DNA from: Flavobacterium sp.
GTDB taxonomy: Bacteria; Bacteroidota; Bacteroidia; Flavobacteriales; Flavobacteriaceae
Length of the DNA: 64,000 bases
Assembly (NCBI GenBank): GCA_029946065.1
Contig: JAQSDU010000014.1
Coordinates: 124,001-188,000 of the forward strand
Reading direction: 5' to 3'
Part shown: positions 54,789 to 63,810 of the stretch, in pieces
How the letters are laid out: each line of letters opens with the position of its first letter
How positions within the stretch are numbered: the first letter of the stretch is position 1
Program-made: the position numbers and the translations under genes
The notes under the pieces: model-generated
Told to the model about the DNA's origin: nothing
The model's input: only the letters and a program-made list of their open reading frames with translations
Database searches by the model: none

Positions 54789-55631
54789 TCAAGGCAGCCA
54801 TTTATTTTTCCCGAAATCAGGTTTTCTTTTCTCTAAAAAAGCATTTCTTCCTTCTTTTGCTTCTTCAGTCATATAAGCAAGTCGCGTTGCCTCGCCTGCG
54901 AATACTTGTTGTCCGACCATTCCGTCGTCGGTTAGGTTCATCGCAAACTTGAGCATTTTTATAGATGTTGGTGACTTCTGAAGGATTTCCTGCGCCCATT
55001 CAAAAGCGGTATCTTCCAATTCGTCGTGCGGAATTACGGCATTTACCATTCCCATTTCGAAAGCGTCTTGAGCAGAATAATTTCTTCCAAGAAAGAAAAT
55101 TTCACGTGCTTTTTTCTGTCCGACCATTTTCGCGAGATAAGCCGAGCCATAACCGCCGTCAAAACTCGTCACATCGGCATCGGTCTGTTTAAAAATCGCA
55201 TGCTCTTTGCTTGCCAAAGTCATATCACAAACCACATGAAGACTATGTCCGCCACCAACTGCCCAACCGGGAACTACGGCAATGACGACTTTTGGCATGA
55301 ATCGTATTAGCCTTTGCACTTCGAGTATATTCAAACGGTGTTGTCCGTCGTCGCCAACATAACCTTGATGACCACGTGCATTTTGGTCGCCACCACTGCA
55401 AAAAGAATATACGCCGTCTTTGGTTGATGGCCCTTCAGCAGACAATAAAACTACACCGATTGAAGTATCTTCTTGTGCATCGTAAAACGCTTGATACAAT
55501 TCGCTTGTTGTTTTTGGACGAAAGGCATTTCGGACATTCGGTCGATTAAACGCAATTCGTGCTACGCCGTCACATTTCTTATAGGTGATATCTTCAAAAT
55601 CTTTTGCGGTTTTCCAATTTATGTTTGGCAT
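54789..55631 (-). CDS. menB: 1,4-dihydroxy-2-naphthoyl-CoA synthase
   Basis: 280 residues. A crotonase-fold enzyme that closes the second ring of the naphthoquinone. Signatures are 'RNAFRPKTTSEL', 'FCSGGDQNARG' (oxyanion), 'PGWAVGGGHSLHV', 'FKQTDADVTSFDGGYGSAYLA' in short form 'DADVTSFDGGYGS', and the conserved C-terminal Asp/Tyr region. It is the first gene of the minus-strand men region. A TATTTTTA box lies upstream. Confidence 0.97.
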   Translation of the reverse strand: MPNINWKTAKDFEDITYKKCDGVARIAFNRPNVRNAFRPKTTSELYQAFYDAQEDTSIGVVLLSAEGPSTKDGVYSFCSGGDQNARGHQGYVGDDGQHRLNILEVQRLIRFMPKVVIAVVPGWAVGGGHSLHVVCDMTLASKEHAIFKQTDADVTSFDGGYGSAYLAKMVGQKKAREIFFLGRNYSAQDAFEMGMVNAVIPHDELEDTAFEWAQEILQKSPTSIKMLKFAMNLTDDGMVGQQVFAGEATRLAYMTEEAKEGRNAFLEKRKPDFGKNKWLP

Positions 55632-55701
55632 AATTATACTAATTTAGCGTAAAAATAAACCATTTTTTATATTCTGTAAACAAAACAAAACGTAAATAAA
55701 A

Positions 55702-56814
55702 ATGAAAAAAGCATTTTTAAGCATGACATTCCTCGCGATAGCGTTTTCGGGCTATTCGCAAAAGTATGAATTCCAAACCGTTAAAGATATTCAGGCTAAT
55801 CCTGTCATCTGTCAAGACCAAACCGGTACTTGTTGGAGTTTCTCTACAACCTCTTTTCTAGAAGCGGAAATCATCCGCCTGACGGGAAAACCAGTCGATC
55901 TTTCTGAAATGTATAATGTAAGACAGACTTACACCAAAAAAGCGTGGAATTATGTCATGCGCCAAGGACACGCGCAGTTTGGAGAAGGCGGATTGGCCCA
56001 CGATGTCATTAACAGCGCTGCGGAATTTGGACTTGTACCACAAAGTGCTTTTTCAGGTTATGTTGGAACTGCTACAAAATACAACCATGCAAAACTGGCT
56101 GAGGATTTAGAGAAAACGCTGAAAACATATGCATCGGCGAAGAAACTAGACTCGAAATGGAAAGACGATGTGAAAGCTGAATTAGATGCTAATATTGGAC
56201 AAGCAGTAACAGAATTTGACTACAACGGCAAAAAATACACGCCGAAAAGCTTTCTGGAAATGACAAAATTGAACCTGAAAGATTATGTGACGATTACTTC
56301 TTATATCAACGAGCCTTATTATAAAACGTTTATTTTAGATATTCCGGACAATTTTTCGAATGGTAGTTTTTACAATCTGCCTTTGGATGAATATGTAAAA
56401 AATATTGACAATGCGTTGGACAATGGTTACACTGTAGCTTTAGATACCGATGTAAGCGAAGCGACTTTTTCAGGAAAATATGGTGTTGCCGTAATTCCTG
56501 ATAACGATGCCGATGCGAAAGCAATCCTGACAGAAATCAAAAAAGAGAAAGCCATTACGCCGGATTACCGTCAGGCAGAATTTGAAAATTTCGACACTAC
56601 CGATGACCACTTGATGCACATTGTTGGAAAAGTAAAAGACCAAAATGGCAACATTTATTACAAAGTAAAAAATTCTTGGGGTAGCGACTCCAAAACAATC
56701 GCCAACGGTGGTTACGTGTATATGAGCGTACCTTATTTGAGGCTGAAATCTATTTCAGTTTTGGTACACAAAGACGGATTGATTAAGAAAACCAAAAAAG
56801 AATTGGGTATTTAA
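55702..56814 (+). CDS. Papain-like C1 peptidase (bleomycin hydrolase type), secreted
   Basis: 370 residues with signal peptide ending 'SGYSQ'. The catalytic Cys44 is in 'QDQTGTCWSFS' with the oxyanion Gln38. The His is in 'DDHLMHIVGK' and the Asn in 'VKNSWGSD'. The family (C1B) includes aminopeptidase C; an exported form is typical of Bacteroidetes. It overlaps the next gene by one base (TAATG). Confidence 0.93.
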   Translation: MKKAFLSMTFLAIAFSGYSQKYEFQTVKDIQANPVICQDQTGTCWSFSTTSFLEAEIIRLTGKPVDLSEMYNVRQTYTKKAWNYVMRQGHAQFGEGGLAHDVINSAAEFGLVPQSAFSGYVGTATKYNHAKLAEDLEKTLKTYASAKKLDSKWKDDVKAELDANIGQAVTEFDYNGKKYTPKSFLEMTKLNLKDYVTITSYINEPYYKTFILDIPDNFSNGSFYNLPLDEYVKNIDNALDNGYTVALDTDVSEATFSGKYGVAVIPDNDADAKAILTEIKKEKAITPDYRQAEFENFDTTDDHLMHIVGKVKDQNGNIYYKVKNSWGSDSKTIANGGYVYMSVPYLRLKSISVLVHKDGLIKKTKKELGI

Positions 56815-57245
56815 TGCATGTATTTCCTTCTTCAAAAAGCAGGTTCACAACAATTTTACTATGGGCATTGGCGCTTTTATTGCCAATGCCTTTGGTTTTT
56901 ACAGTAGGTGAAGCCGATTTACAAACAGAAATTTTCGTAGGCTTCATTTTTTTTGGATTTTCCGGTTTAATTCTTTGGATGCTTTATGGTACAAATTATC
57001 GAATAATTGATAACCTGCTGTACTTTTCCAACGGTCCTATAAAAGGAAAAATAAAAATCACCTCTATAAAAAGGGTTGAGTATGACAAAAAAATCATAAA
57101 AACCTCATTTTACAGGCCAGCTTTAGACAGTGACGGACTCACTATTTACTACGACAAATACGAAGATATTTTTGTTTCACCACAAGACAAAGAAGGATTT
57201 ATAGCGGCTTTAAAGACAGTCAATCCCGAAATTGAAGTAAAATAA
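56814..57245 (+). CDS. PH-like membrane protein
   Basis: 143 residues with two N-terminal membrane helices and a C-terminal bPH-type domain ('RIIDNLLYFSNGPIKGKIKITSIKRVEY' in short form 'GPIKGKIKITSIKRV', then 'FVSPQDKEGFIAALKTVNP'). The last segment is the pattern of YjbF/DUF1648-like bPH domains. The one-base TAATG overlap with the peptidase gene suggests translational coupling. It ends one base before the stop of the convergent dioxygenase gene. Confidence 0.7.
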   Translation: MHVFPSSKSRFTTILLWALALLLPMPLVFTVGEADLQTEIFVGFIFFGFSGLILWMLYGTNYRIIDNLLYFSNGPIKGKIKITSIKRVEYDKKIIKTSFYRPALDSDGLTIYYDKYEDIFVSPQDKEGFIAALKTVNPEIEVK

Positions 57246-57246
57246 A

Positions 57247-58080
57247 TCAACCCCATTTCACAGAAGTCATCGTGAGTGAACCTCCAACTGCTTTATCATT
57301 AAAAAAAGAAGTATCATCTTTTTCATCTCGCAAAGCCATCGCATACAACAACGGATAATAATGATCTGGCGTCGGAATGGCGAGTTTGGCTGCTTTGCCC
57401 AATTTTCCGTAATCAATTAATGACTTGAAGTCGTTGTTTCCGATTTTTTCCTTGAAGATGGCATTCATTTCAATAGCCCAATCAAATCCGTATTCAGGTT
57501 CCTGCAGTTTGTCCCAAGCGACCATTCGTAAATTGTGGACCATATTGCCACTACCTATAATCAGCACGCCTCTTTTTCGTAAATCTTTTAATTGCTTTGC
57601 CAAATCATAATGGTATTGCGGTGGTTTTGAATAATCGATGCTGAGTTGCAAAACCGGAATATCGGCGCTCGGGTACATGTGGCGCACAACTGTCCACGTG
57701 CCGTGATCCAATCCCCAATCATGGTCTAAATGCACATTTGTCGAATGGATCAAATCGGCAGTCGCTTTTGCCAGTTCCGGATTTCCGGGCGCCGGATATT
57801 GTATGTCGAAAAGTGCTTGCGGGAAACCACCAAAATCGTGAATGGTTTTCGGATTGGGCATGGCTGTGATTCCTGTGCCTTGCGTCAACCAATGTGCCGA
57901 AATGACAAGAACAGCTTTTGGTTTTGGAATTTCGTTTCCGAATTTCGCCCAGGTTTTGGAAAATTCATTGTCTCCTATTCCATTCATAGGTGAACCATGT
58001 CCGATGAATAGTACTGGATGTTTTTCGTCTTCTTCCAAAAGCGATTTAGTCCAATTGTAAAATGGTTGTAACGCTGCCAT
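57247..58080 (-). CDS. ygiD: 4,5-DOPA-type extradiol dioxygenase (YgiD/LigB-like)
   Basis: 277 residues. Class III ring-cleaving dioxygenase fold with 'FIGHGSPMNGIG', 'VISAHWLTQGTGIT', 'DHDWGLDHGTWTV' and 'IGSGNMVHNLRM'. His residues at these motifs bind the metal. The natural substrate in Flavobacterium is not known. Confidence 0.92.
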   Translation of the reverse strand: MAALQPFYNWTKSLLEEDEKHPVLFIGHGSPMNGIGDNEFSKTWAKFGNEIPKPKAVLVISAHWLTQGTGITAMPNPKTIHDFGGFPQALFDIQYPAPGNPELAKATADLIHSTNVHLDHDWGLDHGTWTVVRHMYPSADIPVLQLSIDYSKPPQYHYDLAKQLKDLRKRGVLIIGSGNMVHNLRMVAWDKLQEPEYGFDWAIEMNAIFKEKIGNNDFKSLIDYGKLGKAAKLAIPTPDHYYPLLYAMALRDEKDDTSFFNDKAVGGSLTMTSVKWG

Positions 58081-58093
58081 TTGTAATATTTTG

Positions 58094-58222
58094 AGATTTT
58101 AAGACTTTAAGAATGTAAGATTTTGAAATTGTAAGATTAAAATTCTGATATTAAAATTGAAAGTAGTGATTACCCAGGATCTTATAGTTTTCCGAACTTC
58201 CCGTCTTACGGTCTAACTTCTA
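58094..58222. repeat. Octad patches between the dioxygenase and CvfB genes
   Basis: 58094-58157 on the plus strand: AGATTTTA, AGACTTTA, AGAATGTA, AGATTTTG, AAATTGTA, AGATTAAA and two more. 58175-58222 on the minus strand: TAGAAGTT from the CvfB stop, then AGACCGTA, AGACGGGA, AGTTCGGA, AAACTATA, AGATCCTG. Confidence 0.7.
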
Positions 58223-59056
58223 CACCAAATGAATCCCATCCTCCTTAATTTCAATAAGCTTGTCTTTATATAAAGCACCAATCGCTTTTTTGAAAGTCTT
58301 CTTGCTCATTTGAAGTACGGTTTTGATATCTTCAGGATGAGAATTATCGTTCAAGCGAAGAAAACCGCGGCTGGCACGCAATTCATTGAGAATTTTTTCA
58401 GCGTTAGGTTCAATATTTTCATAACCCAATTTCTGTAGTGAAACATCAATTTTATGGTCAGGACGGATATTTTTGATATAACCGCGAAGCCTGTCACCGG
58501 TGCGAATGGCATCATCATATACTTCATCCTTATATAAAAGGCCTTTGTGCTTTTCGTTAATAATGACATTGATGCCCATTTCTGTGATGTGCGAAACGAT
58601 CAAGTCAACTTCCTCGCCTCTTTCGATTGCCAATTCATCATTATTTAGAAATTGATTGGTTTTGCTTGACGCTACAAGGCGATTGGTTTTGTCATCCATA
58701 TACAAATAAACAAGATAACGTTTCCCTTTTTCCATCGGGCGTGCTTGCTCTTTGAACGGAACTAAAATATCTTTTTCCATCCCCCAATCCATGAAAGCAC
58801 CAACCTGATTGACATAATTGACACGCAAAAGCGCAAATTCATTCAATAAAATATAAGGCTCCAAAGTTGTCGCAACAGGGCGTTCTTCATGATCCAAATA
58901 AACAAAAACCGTCAGTTCATCGCCGATTTCGAATTGTTGTGGTACATATTTGTTGGGCAAAAGAATATCTTCTGCTTCATTTCCGTTACCTAAAAACAAG
59001 CCGACTTTGGTATCGCGCAATATAGTTAAGGTATTGTATTTTCCTATCTCGATCAT
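58220..59056 (-). CDS. CvfB-like S1 RNA-binding protein
   Basis: 278 residues from the ATG at 59056 (MIEIGKYNTL). An 8-residue longer frame starts inside the -7 box and is rejected. It contains tandem S1-type domains ('VGAFMDWGMEKDILVPF', 'GINVIINEKHKGLLYKDEV') and a C-terminal winged helix ('KKTFKKAIGALYKDKLI'), as in CvfB/YitL. It may modulate RNA processing; in Staphylococcus CvfB affects virulence gene expression. Confidence 0.88.
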   Translation of the reverse strand: MIEIGKYNTLTILRDTKVGLFLGNGNEAEDILLPNKYVPQQFEIGDELTVFVYLDHEERPVATTLEPYILLNEFALLRVNYVNQVGAFMDWGMEKDILVPFKEQARPMEKGKRYLVYLYMDDKTNRLVASSKTNQFLNNDELAIERGEEVDLIVSHITEMGINVIINEKHKGLLYKDEVYDDAIRTGDRLRGYIKNIRPDHKIDVSLQKLGYENIEPNAEKILNELRASRGFLRLNDNSHPEDIKTVLQMSKKTFKKAIGALYKDKLIEIKEDGIHLV

Positions 59057-59077
59057 TTTGGGGAAATTTATTTGAAG

Positions 59078-59085
59078 CAAAGGTA
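59078..59085 (-). promoter_or_regulatory. -7 element of the CvfB-like gene
   Basis: TACCTTTG on the minus strand (59085-59078) fits TANNTTTG. It covers the alternative upstream start and supports 59056. Confidence 0.45.
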
Positions 59086-59466
59086 CAAAGAGCGTTTGAA
59101 TGTTTGACTATTGATTACTTTGATTCTCTCGATGAAAGCGCTGGGATGATCGTCGCATCGCCCTTTGCAAAAGAATAAATATAAAAATAGCCGCTGATGC
59201 ACAGATTTTTTTACATGGATAACTGAATTTGTATATTTCACCGCACCTAAATCTTTGAAAATCCTAACAAAACGTTTAATTTATAATCAATTTACCTTCA
59301 AAATATTGAAACAGTAAGTTCGCCGCAGTCAATTAGTGGTAAAAAATAGCTTATCTGCTTCTCCTGTAGGAAAATGATTAACATTTGAATAAAATTTAAA
59401 TCTCGACTAAAAAAGCATTCTATTTTTCAAATAAAAATGTTAGATTTGGATGGAATACCGATAAAT
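59086..59466. other. Long spacer before the regulator gene, no gene seen
   Basis: About 380 bases without a convincing frame. It includes a decayed 'gctgatgcacagattttttt' repeat near 59192-59213 and a TAGATTTG -7-like box at 59441-59448. A regulatory RNA cannot be excluded. Confidence 0.4.
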
Positions 59467-59489
59467 AATTGTTATTTTATATAACAATT
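59467..59489. promoter_or_regulatory. Inverted repeat before the AraC gene
   Basis: AATTGTTAT-tttat-ATAACAATT, a perfect 9-bp inverted repeat with a 5-base spacer, 62 bases before the AraC-type start. It may be an operator or a 5' UTR hairpin. Confidence 0.4.
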
Positions 59490-59551
59490 TATTTCGCTCT
59501 GAAACTGTGATTTTTCGGAAGGCAACAACAGAGAACCATTAATTTGGTTAA

Positions 59552-60130
59552 ATGAAATTTAAAACAGATATGAAGCTTCAAATTAAATACGACATCAACC
59601 TTGCTTGTAAAATGATTTTGCAGGAACACTTGGATAAATTCGGGATTCCCTTTGAAATCACAGGTCTTGGCGATGTTGAAATTAAAGGTGCTATTTCGCC
59701 TGAACAATACAAAGAGCTCGAAGTTTCCCTGAAAAGATACGGAATTGAAATCCTTGATAATCCTAAGAATGCTTTCATACAAAAGATCAAGGACGTTATT
59801 GTCGAAATGGTTCATCTGGACGACAAATCGCAAACCAGCAAAGTATCTGTATATCTTGCCGAAAGGTTGAACCACAGTTATGGTTATTTGTCGAGCCTTT
59901 TTTCCGAAATCACGCATACGTCAATTGAGAATTTTATCATTCTTCAAAAGATAGAGCGCGCCAAACAGATGATTATTGAGGACAAATTAACGCTAACAGA
60001 AATGGCGTGGCAGCTCAATTATAGTAGTGTTGCGCATTTATCGAATCAGTTTAAAAAAACAACTGGACTTACGCCTACAACCTTCCAGCGCATTATCAAA
60101 AAAAGAAAAAATCTTGATACAGCCCTGTAA
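59552..60130 (+). CDS. AraC-family HTH regulator, short Bacteroidetes type
   Basis: 192 residues (an ATG at 59570 would give 186). The N-terminal ~80 residues ('LACKMILQEHLDKFGIPFEI') are a compact domain common in Bacteroidetes AraC proteins. The C-terminal double HTH (~95-185) is clear from 'LNHSYGYLSSLFSE' and 'MAWQLNYSSVAHLSNQFKKTTGLTPTTFQ' in short blocks. It is followed by a response regulator and a kinase, so it may belong to the same signalling unit. Confidence 0.87.
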   Translation: MKFKTDMKLQIKYDINLACKMILQEHLDKFGIPFEITGLGDVEIKGAISPEQYKELEVSLKRYGIEILDNPKNAFIQKIKDVIVEMVHLDDKSQTSKVSVYLAERLNHSYGYLSSLFSEITHTSIENFIILQKIERAKQMIIEDKLTLTEMAWQLNYSSVAHLSNQFKKTTGLTPTTFQRIIKKRKNLDTAL

Positions 60131-60160
60131 TTCCCCAAATTCTCACTAACAAATAAACTT

Positions 60161-60607
60161 ATGAACCACGATGCCTTACACATTCTTCTTGCTGATGATG
60201 ACGAAGACGACCGCCTTTTCTTTAAAGATGCGATAGAAGAACTTAAAGTCAAAACCTTTGTAACAACGCTAAACGACGGCGTTCAGTTGATGGATTATCT
60301 GAACAGACCCGACTTACAGTTGCCTAACGTGGTATTCCTCGATTTGAATATGCCAAGAAAAGATGGTATGCAATGTTTAAAGGAGATCAGGCAAGACGCA
60401 AGATTAAAAAATCTTTCTGTGGCTATTTATTCTACCTCATCTTCAGAAGAAGACATTGAAGAAACTTTCGTGAGAGGTGCCAATATTTACATCAAAAAAC
60501 CAAATGATTTTGGCGCGCTAAAAAAAATCCTCTCAGAAGTAATAAGTCTCAACTGGCAGTATCATACTTCAGGTCTCAATAAAGAAAATTTCCTTTTAAG
60601 CTTGTAA
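60161..60607 (+). CDS. Single-domain response regulator
   Basis: 148 residues, only a receiver domain. Acidic pocket 'LLADDDEDDR' (10-18), phospho-acceptor Asp61 in 'VFLDLNMPRKDG', Ser/Thr in 'IYSTSSSEED' and Lys in 'IKKPND'. With no output domain it must act through protein contacts, probably with the kinase just downstream. It is 19 bases upstream of the kinase gene. Confidence 0.9.
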   Translation: MNHDALHILLADDDEDDRLFFKDAIEELKVKTFVTTLNDGVQLMDYLNRPDLQLPNVVFLDLNMPRKDGMQCLKEIRQDARLKNLSVAIYSTSSSEEDIEETFVRGANIYIKKPNDFGALKKILSEVISLNWQYHTSGLNKENFLLSL

Positions 60608-60626
60608 AAAAAACCAGCGTTACCAG

Positions 60627-62414
60627 ATGACTATTCGAAATTCAAAATTTTCGTCGCTATTTTTATCAATAACGTTGGTCATTGCTATTTTTACACTTTT
60701 TTTTCTAGTTAGTAATTCGTTTCAGCAGATCCAGACGCTCAACGAGTCGGAAAAACTGGTGCAACATTCCCAAAAAATCCATCTTGAACTAGAACAACTT
60801 ATTTCTTACGTCAAAGATGCTGAAACAGGCCAGCGTGGCTATATTTTAACCCACGACACCGTTTTTTTAAAACCCTATTCTGGTGCTTACGAAAAAGTAA
60901 AGCTTTCATTAAAAACGTTACAAAAACTGACTTCCGATAACTTACAGCAGCAAAAAAATATTGTATTTGTAAATAGACTTATTGACGAAGAATTTTTAAT
61001 GCTTGATACCACTTTAAAACAAAACAGCTTTAACATTAAGACTTCTAGTTCACTCAGAACGCAGCTTGTTAAAAGCAAGAACATTATGGAGATTCTTAGG
61101 GCGCGCGTCAATAAGATGATTACAATAGAAACGCAATTGCTCAAAAAACGAGAAGAAGGACATCGCAACCAAATTAATTTTTCGCCGATTTCATTTTTAT
61201 TAACGGCTGTCTTTTCGCTTTTGGTTTTTATTGGTGCGTTTTATAAAATCAATAAAGATGTAAAAAGCCTCAAACTCAAAAACAACCAACTGCTTATCAA
61301 TAAAGAAATTTTTGAGCATTCCGAACAAATTGCCGAAATCAGTAACTGGTGCTGGAATATTGAAGCCAATCACATCACCTACTCCAACAACCAATACCGA
61401 CTTTTGGGCTATGAGCCGCACGAATTTGAACCTACAATCGAGAAATTCCTCGAATTTGTGCACCCCGATGACCGTCATATAGTTCAAGAAGGTGGAAAAA
61501 AAGTACTTACCGAAAATACTGGCTCTATTGCCTATTTCCGTGTAATCCGCAAAGATGGCGAATTGCGCTATTTTAAATCGATTGGGAAAATGATTGTCGA
61601 TAATTTTGACAAAAGAATTCTCATCGGCGTCAATGCAGACATTACAGAACAATTCCTGAAAGACAAAATTCTTGAAGAAAAACTGTTTGACTTAGAGCGT
61701 TCTAACAAAGAACTTTCGGCATTTAATCACGTTGCAAGCCATGATTTACAAGAGCCTTTAAGAAAAGTACAAACTTTAATCTCGATCATAAAGGAAAAAG
61801 ACTACGATTCGTTGTCTGAGAAAACAAAAGAATATTTTACAAGAATTCAAGTGGCAGCCAACCGGATGCAAAAACTTATTGACGATTTACTGCTTTTTTC
61901 AAGAGCTAACAAAGCCGACAAGATTTTTGAAATGTCTGATTTAAACGAAATACTCGAAAATTCAAAACTTGATCTTGCCGAAATCATCGAATCAAAAAAA
62001 GCGACCATCCAATGTTTACTTTTGCCTACGATAAATGTAATCCCTTTCCAAATTCAACAGCTCTTCATCAACATGATTGGAAACTCGCTAAAATATTCTC
62101 AAACCAATATACCACCAGAAATCAACATTAGTTCAGAGATTATACAAGGTAAAAATCTTCCAAAATCATGGAAATTAGGTGCCGATAAAAAATTCTATAA
62201 AATTACAATCAAAGACAACGGTATCGGTTTTGAGCAGCAATACGCGAAAACTATTTTTACACTTTTTCAGCGCTTGCATGACAATAACGAATATTCCGGA
62301 ACAGGTATAGGACTTGCCATTTGCAAAAAAATTGTCGAAAACCACAAAGGTTTTATCACCGCCGAAGGCAAACCAAATTTGGGTTGTGCGTTTACGGTTT
62401 ATCTTCCTGCTTAA
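60627..62414 (+). CDS. CHASE3/PAS sensor histidine kinase
   Basis: 595 residues. A membrane helix at ~12-32, a periplasmic CHASE3 domain (~40-175, 'AETGQRGYILTHDTVFL'), a second helix at ~190-210, a PAS domain (~230-345, 'FEPTIEKFLEFVHPDDR'), and a HisKA domain with phospho-acceptor His372 in 'NHVASHDLQEPLRKV'. The HATPase has N-box 'NMIGNSLKYS' and G-boxes 'DNGIGF' and 'GTGIGLAICKKIVE'. It likely transfers to the neighbouring regulator. The CHASE3 ligand is unknown. Confidence 0.92.
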   Translation: MTIRNSKFSSLFLSITLVIAIFTLFFLVSNSFQQIQTLNESEKLVQHSQKIHLELEQLISYVKDAETGQRGYILTHDTVFLKPYSGAYEKVKLSLKTLQKLTSDNLQQQKNIVFVNRLIDEEFLMLDTTLKQNSFNIKTSSSLRTQLVKSKNIMEILRARVNKMITIETQLLKKREEGHRNQINFSPISFLLTAVFSLLVFIGAFYKINKDVKSLKLKNNQLLINKEIFEHSEQIAEISNWCWNIEANHITYSNNQYRLLGYEPHEFEPTIEKFLEFVHPDDRHIVQEGGKKVLTENTGSIAYFRVIRKDGELRYFKSIGKMIVDNFDKRILIGVNADITEQFLKDKILEEKLFDLERSNKELSAFNHVASHDLQEPLRKVQTLISIIKEKDYDSLSEKTKEYFTRIQVAANRMQKLIDDLLLFSRANKADKIFEMSDLNEILENSKLDLAEIIESKKATIQCLLLPTINVIPFQIQQLFINMIGNSLKYSQTNIPPEINISSEIIQGKNLPKSWKLGADKKFYKITIKDNGIGFEQQYAKTIFTLFQRLHDNNEYSGTGIGLAICKKIVENHKGFITAEGKPNLGCAFTVYLPA

Positions 62415-62595
62415 TTTTCTTTAAAGCCTGATTTGTATATTATTCACTTGAGAATAAAAACAAACAACACGCCATTTATAACTGCCGGCATTTCCATTGC
62501 GAAATTTTATAATTTATTCTGATAGTATTGTAAGATGTAAAATTCCTTTTTGGCGGAACTTTATATGACACAGTTCAATCAAAAAATTAGAAATA

Positions 62596-62946
62596 ATGGA
62601 AAATATAGAATTCGAAAAAGTACAGATGAAAACAATGGTTTCGTGTACCAATATGCTTAATAAATTAGGATTTAAAACGCATTTCATGGCTGTTGCCGAC
62701 GGACTAAAATCACTTACGACAGATTATGTTTACAAACCTGAAGATTTAAAAATCGTGAATTTTTACCGCTTTGAAGGCGAAAGTAACCCAGACGATAGCG
62801 CCATTTTGTATGCGATTGAAACCGCAAACGGAGAACGCGGAACGCTGGCTGATGCTTATGGTCGTGAAGCTGATGAGGATGTAGCCAATTTCATCCAACA
62901 AGTAGAAGACATTGAAAAAAAGACCGATAAGAATAAGTCGTTATGA
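62596..62946 (+). CDS. Small conserved Bacteroidetes protein
   Basis: 116 residues, no signal peptide. Homologous small proteins of this look ('NMLNKLGFKTHFMAVADGLKSL' in part) have been annotated as 'phosphoribosylpyrophosphate synthetase'-like, but no PRPP synthetase motif is visible. A role in stress response is suggested only by the neighbours. The function is unknown. Confidence 0.65.
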   Translation: MENIEFEKVQMKTMVSCTNMLNKLGFKTHFMAVADGLKSLTTDYVYKPEDLKIVNFYRFEGESNPDDSAILYAIETANGERGTLADAYGREADEDVANFIQQVEDIEKKTDKNKSL

Positions 62947-62952
62947 TTGGGA

Positions 62953-62980
62953 AAATTTCAAATAACAAATCCCAAATGCT
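62953..62980 (+). repeat. Heptad repeat after the 116-residue gene
   Basis: Units AAATTTC, AAATAAC, AAATCCC, AAATGCT in a row with period 7, soon after the TGA stop (62944-62946). Confidence 0.65.
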
Positions 62981-63071
62981 AATCATGTAAAACATAAAGA
63001 AAGTTGTGTAAGGGTATTCTTTTAATTCAGCGCGAACTTTGTAATATCAAAATAAATAAATATTGTAAGCA

Positions 63072-63224
63072 ATGAAAATCAGGATCAACCTCACGCCATT
63101 TTTGAAAATCAAAAGAAGACGTATTGCAACAACATCGACAATAGGTTCTGATACTGCGCTTCAAAACATTTATAACATTAATAAACACAAACTGAATCAG
63201 GATTTTAGATTGACTTCAAAATAA
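63072..63224 (+). CDS. Possible small basic protein, 50 residues
   Basis: An open frame MKIRINLTPFLKIKRRRIAT then 30 more residues, basic and without a membrane segment. It is in a row with the small stress-type genes. No homologue is recognised and no strong ribosome site is seen, so translation is uncertain. Confidence 0.35.
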   Translation: MKIRINLTPFLKIKRRRIATTSTIGSDTALQNIYNINKHKLNQDFRLTSK

Positions 63225-63263
63225 GCTGTCTACTATTCAATAACCTTTAAAAACTCAAAAATC

Positions 63264-63419
63264 ATGGGAAATCTACTTTACACCATCGCAGTAATTTTAG
63301 TTATCATCTGGGCCATCGGGTTCTTTGGCTACGCAGTTGGCGGTATCATCCACATTCTTCTTGTTATTGCTGTTATTGCAATTATACTGAGATTAATAAG
63401 AGGTGACCGCGTCATTTAA
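63264..63419 (+). CDS. lmo0937-family small membrane protein
   Basis: 51 residues. 'NLLYTIAVILVIIWAIGFFGYAVGG' (in two blocks) followed by 'IIHILLVIAVIAIILRLIRG' gives the two-helix pattern of the lmo0937 / DUF5670 family. These proteins are stress-induced in several bacteria. The small size explains why it is often missed. Confidence 0.85.
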   Translation: MGNLLYTIAVILVIIWAIGFFGYAVGGIIHILLVIAVIAIILRLIRGDRVI

Positions 63420-63465
63420 AAATTAATTCGTAAATTTCTAAACTAAACATTTAAACTTGAACATC

Positions 63466-63762
63466 ATGAGCACAGGAAAAGTTTTATTAGGCGTATTGGC
63501 TGGCGTTGCAGTAGGCGCAGCACTTGGCATATTATTCGCCCCAGACAAAGGCACAGAAACACGTAAAAAAATCGCAAAAAAAGGCGAAGATTATGCCGAT
63601 GGCCTTAAAGACAAATTCAATGAGTTTATCGAATCTGTAAACGAAAATTTCAATAATGTAAAAGACCAAGCAGAAAACCTAGCCGATGCTGGAAATGCAA
63701 GATTACAAGAAGCCAATCGCAATGTCAAAGGCATTATCAGCGAGGTTGAGGCAAAATTATAA
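63466..63762 (+). CDS. YtxH-domain envelope protein
   Basis: 98 residues from the ATG at 63466. An N-terminal membrane helix with 'AGVAVGAALGILFAPDKGTETR' (short form 'LGILFAPDKGTETRKK') is the YtxH hallmark, followed by an amphipathic helix. The family is associated with general stress in Bacillus. It lies between the lmo0937 gene and a holin-like gene, as in other flavobacteria. Confidence 0.87.
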   Translation: MSTGKVLLGVLAGVAVGAALGILFAPDKGTETRKKIAKKGEDYADGLKDKFNEFIESVNENFNNVKDQAENLADAGNARLQEANRNVKGIISEVEAKL

Positions 63763-63810
63763 ATCACGCTTAATCAGCAAAAAATATAATAACGGGTAAT
63801 TATTATAATT

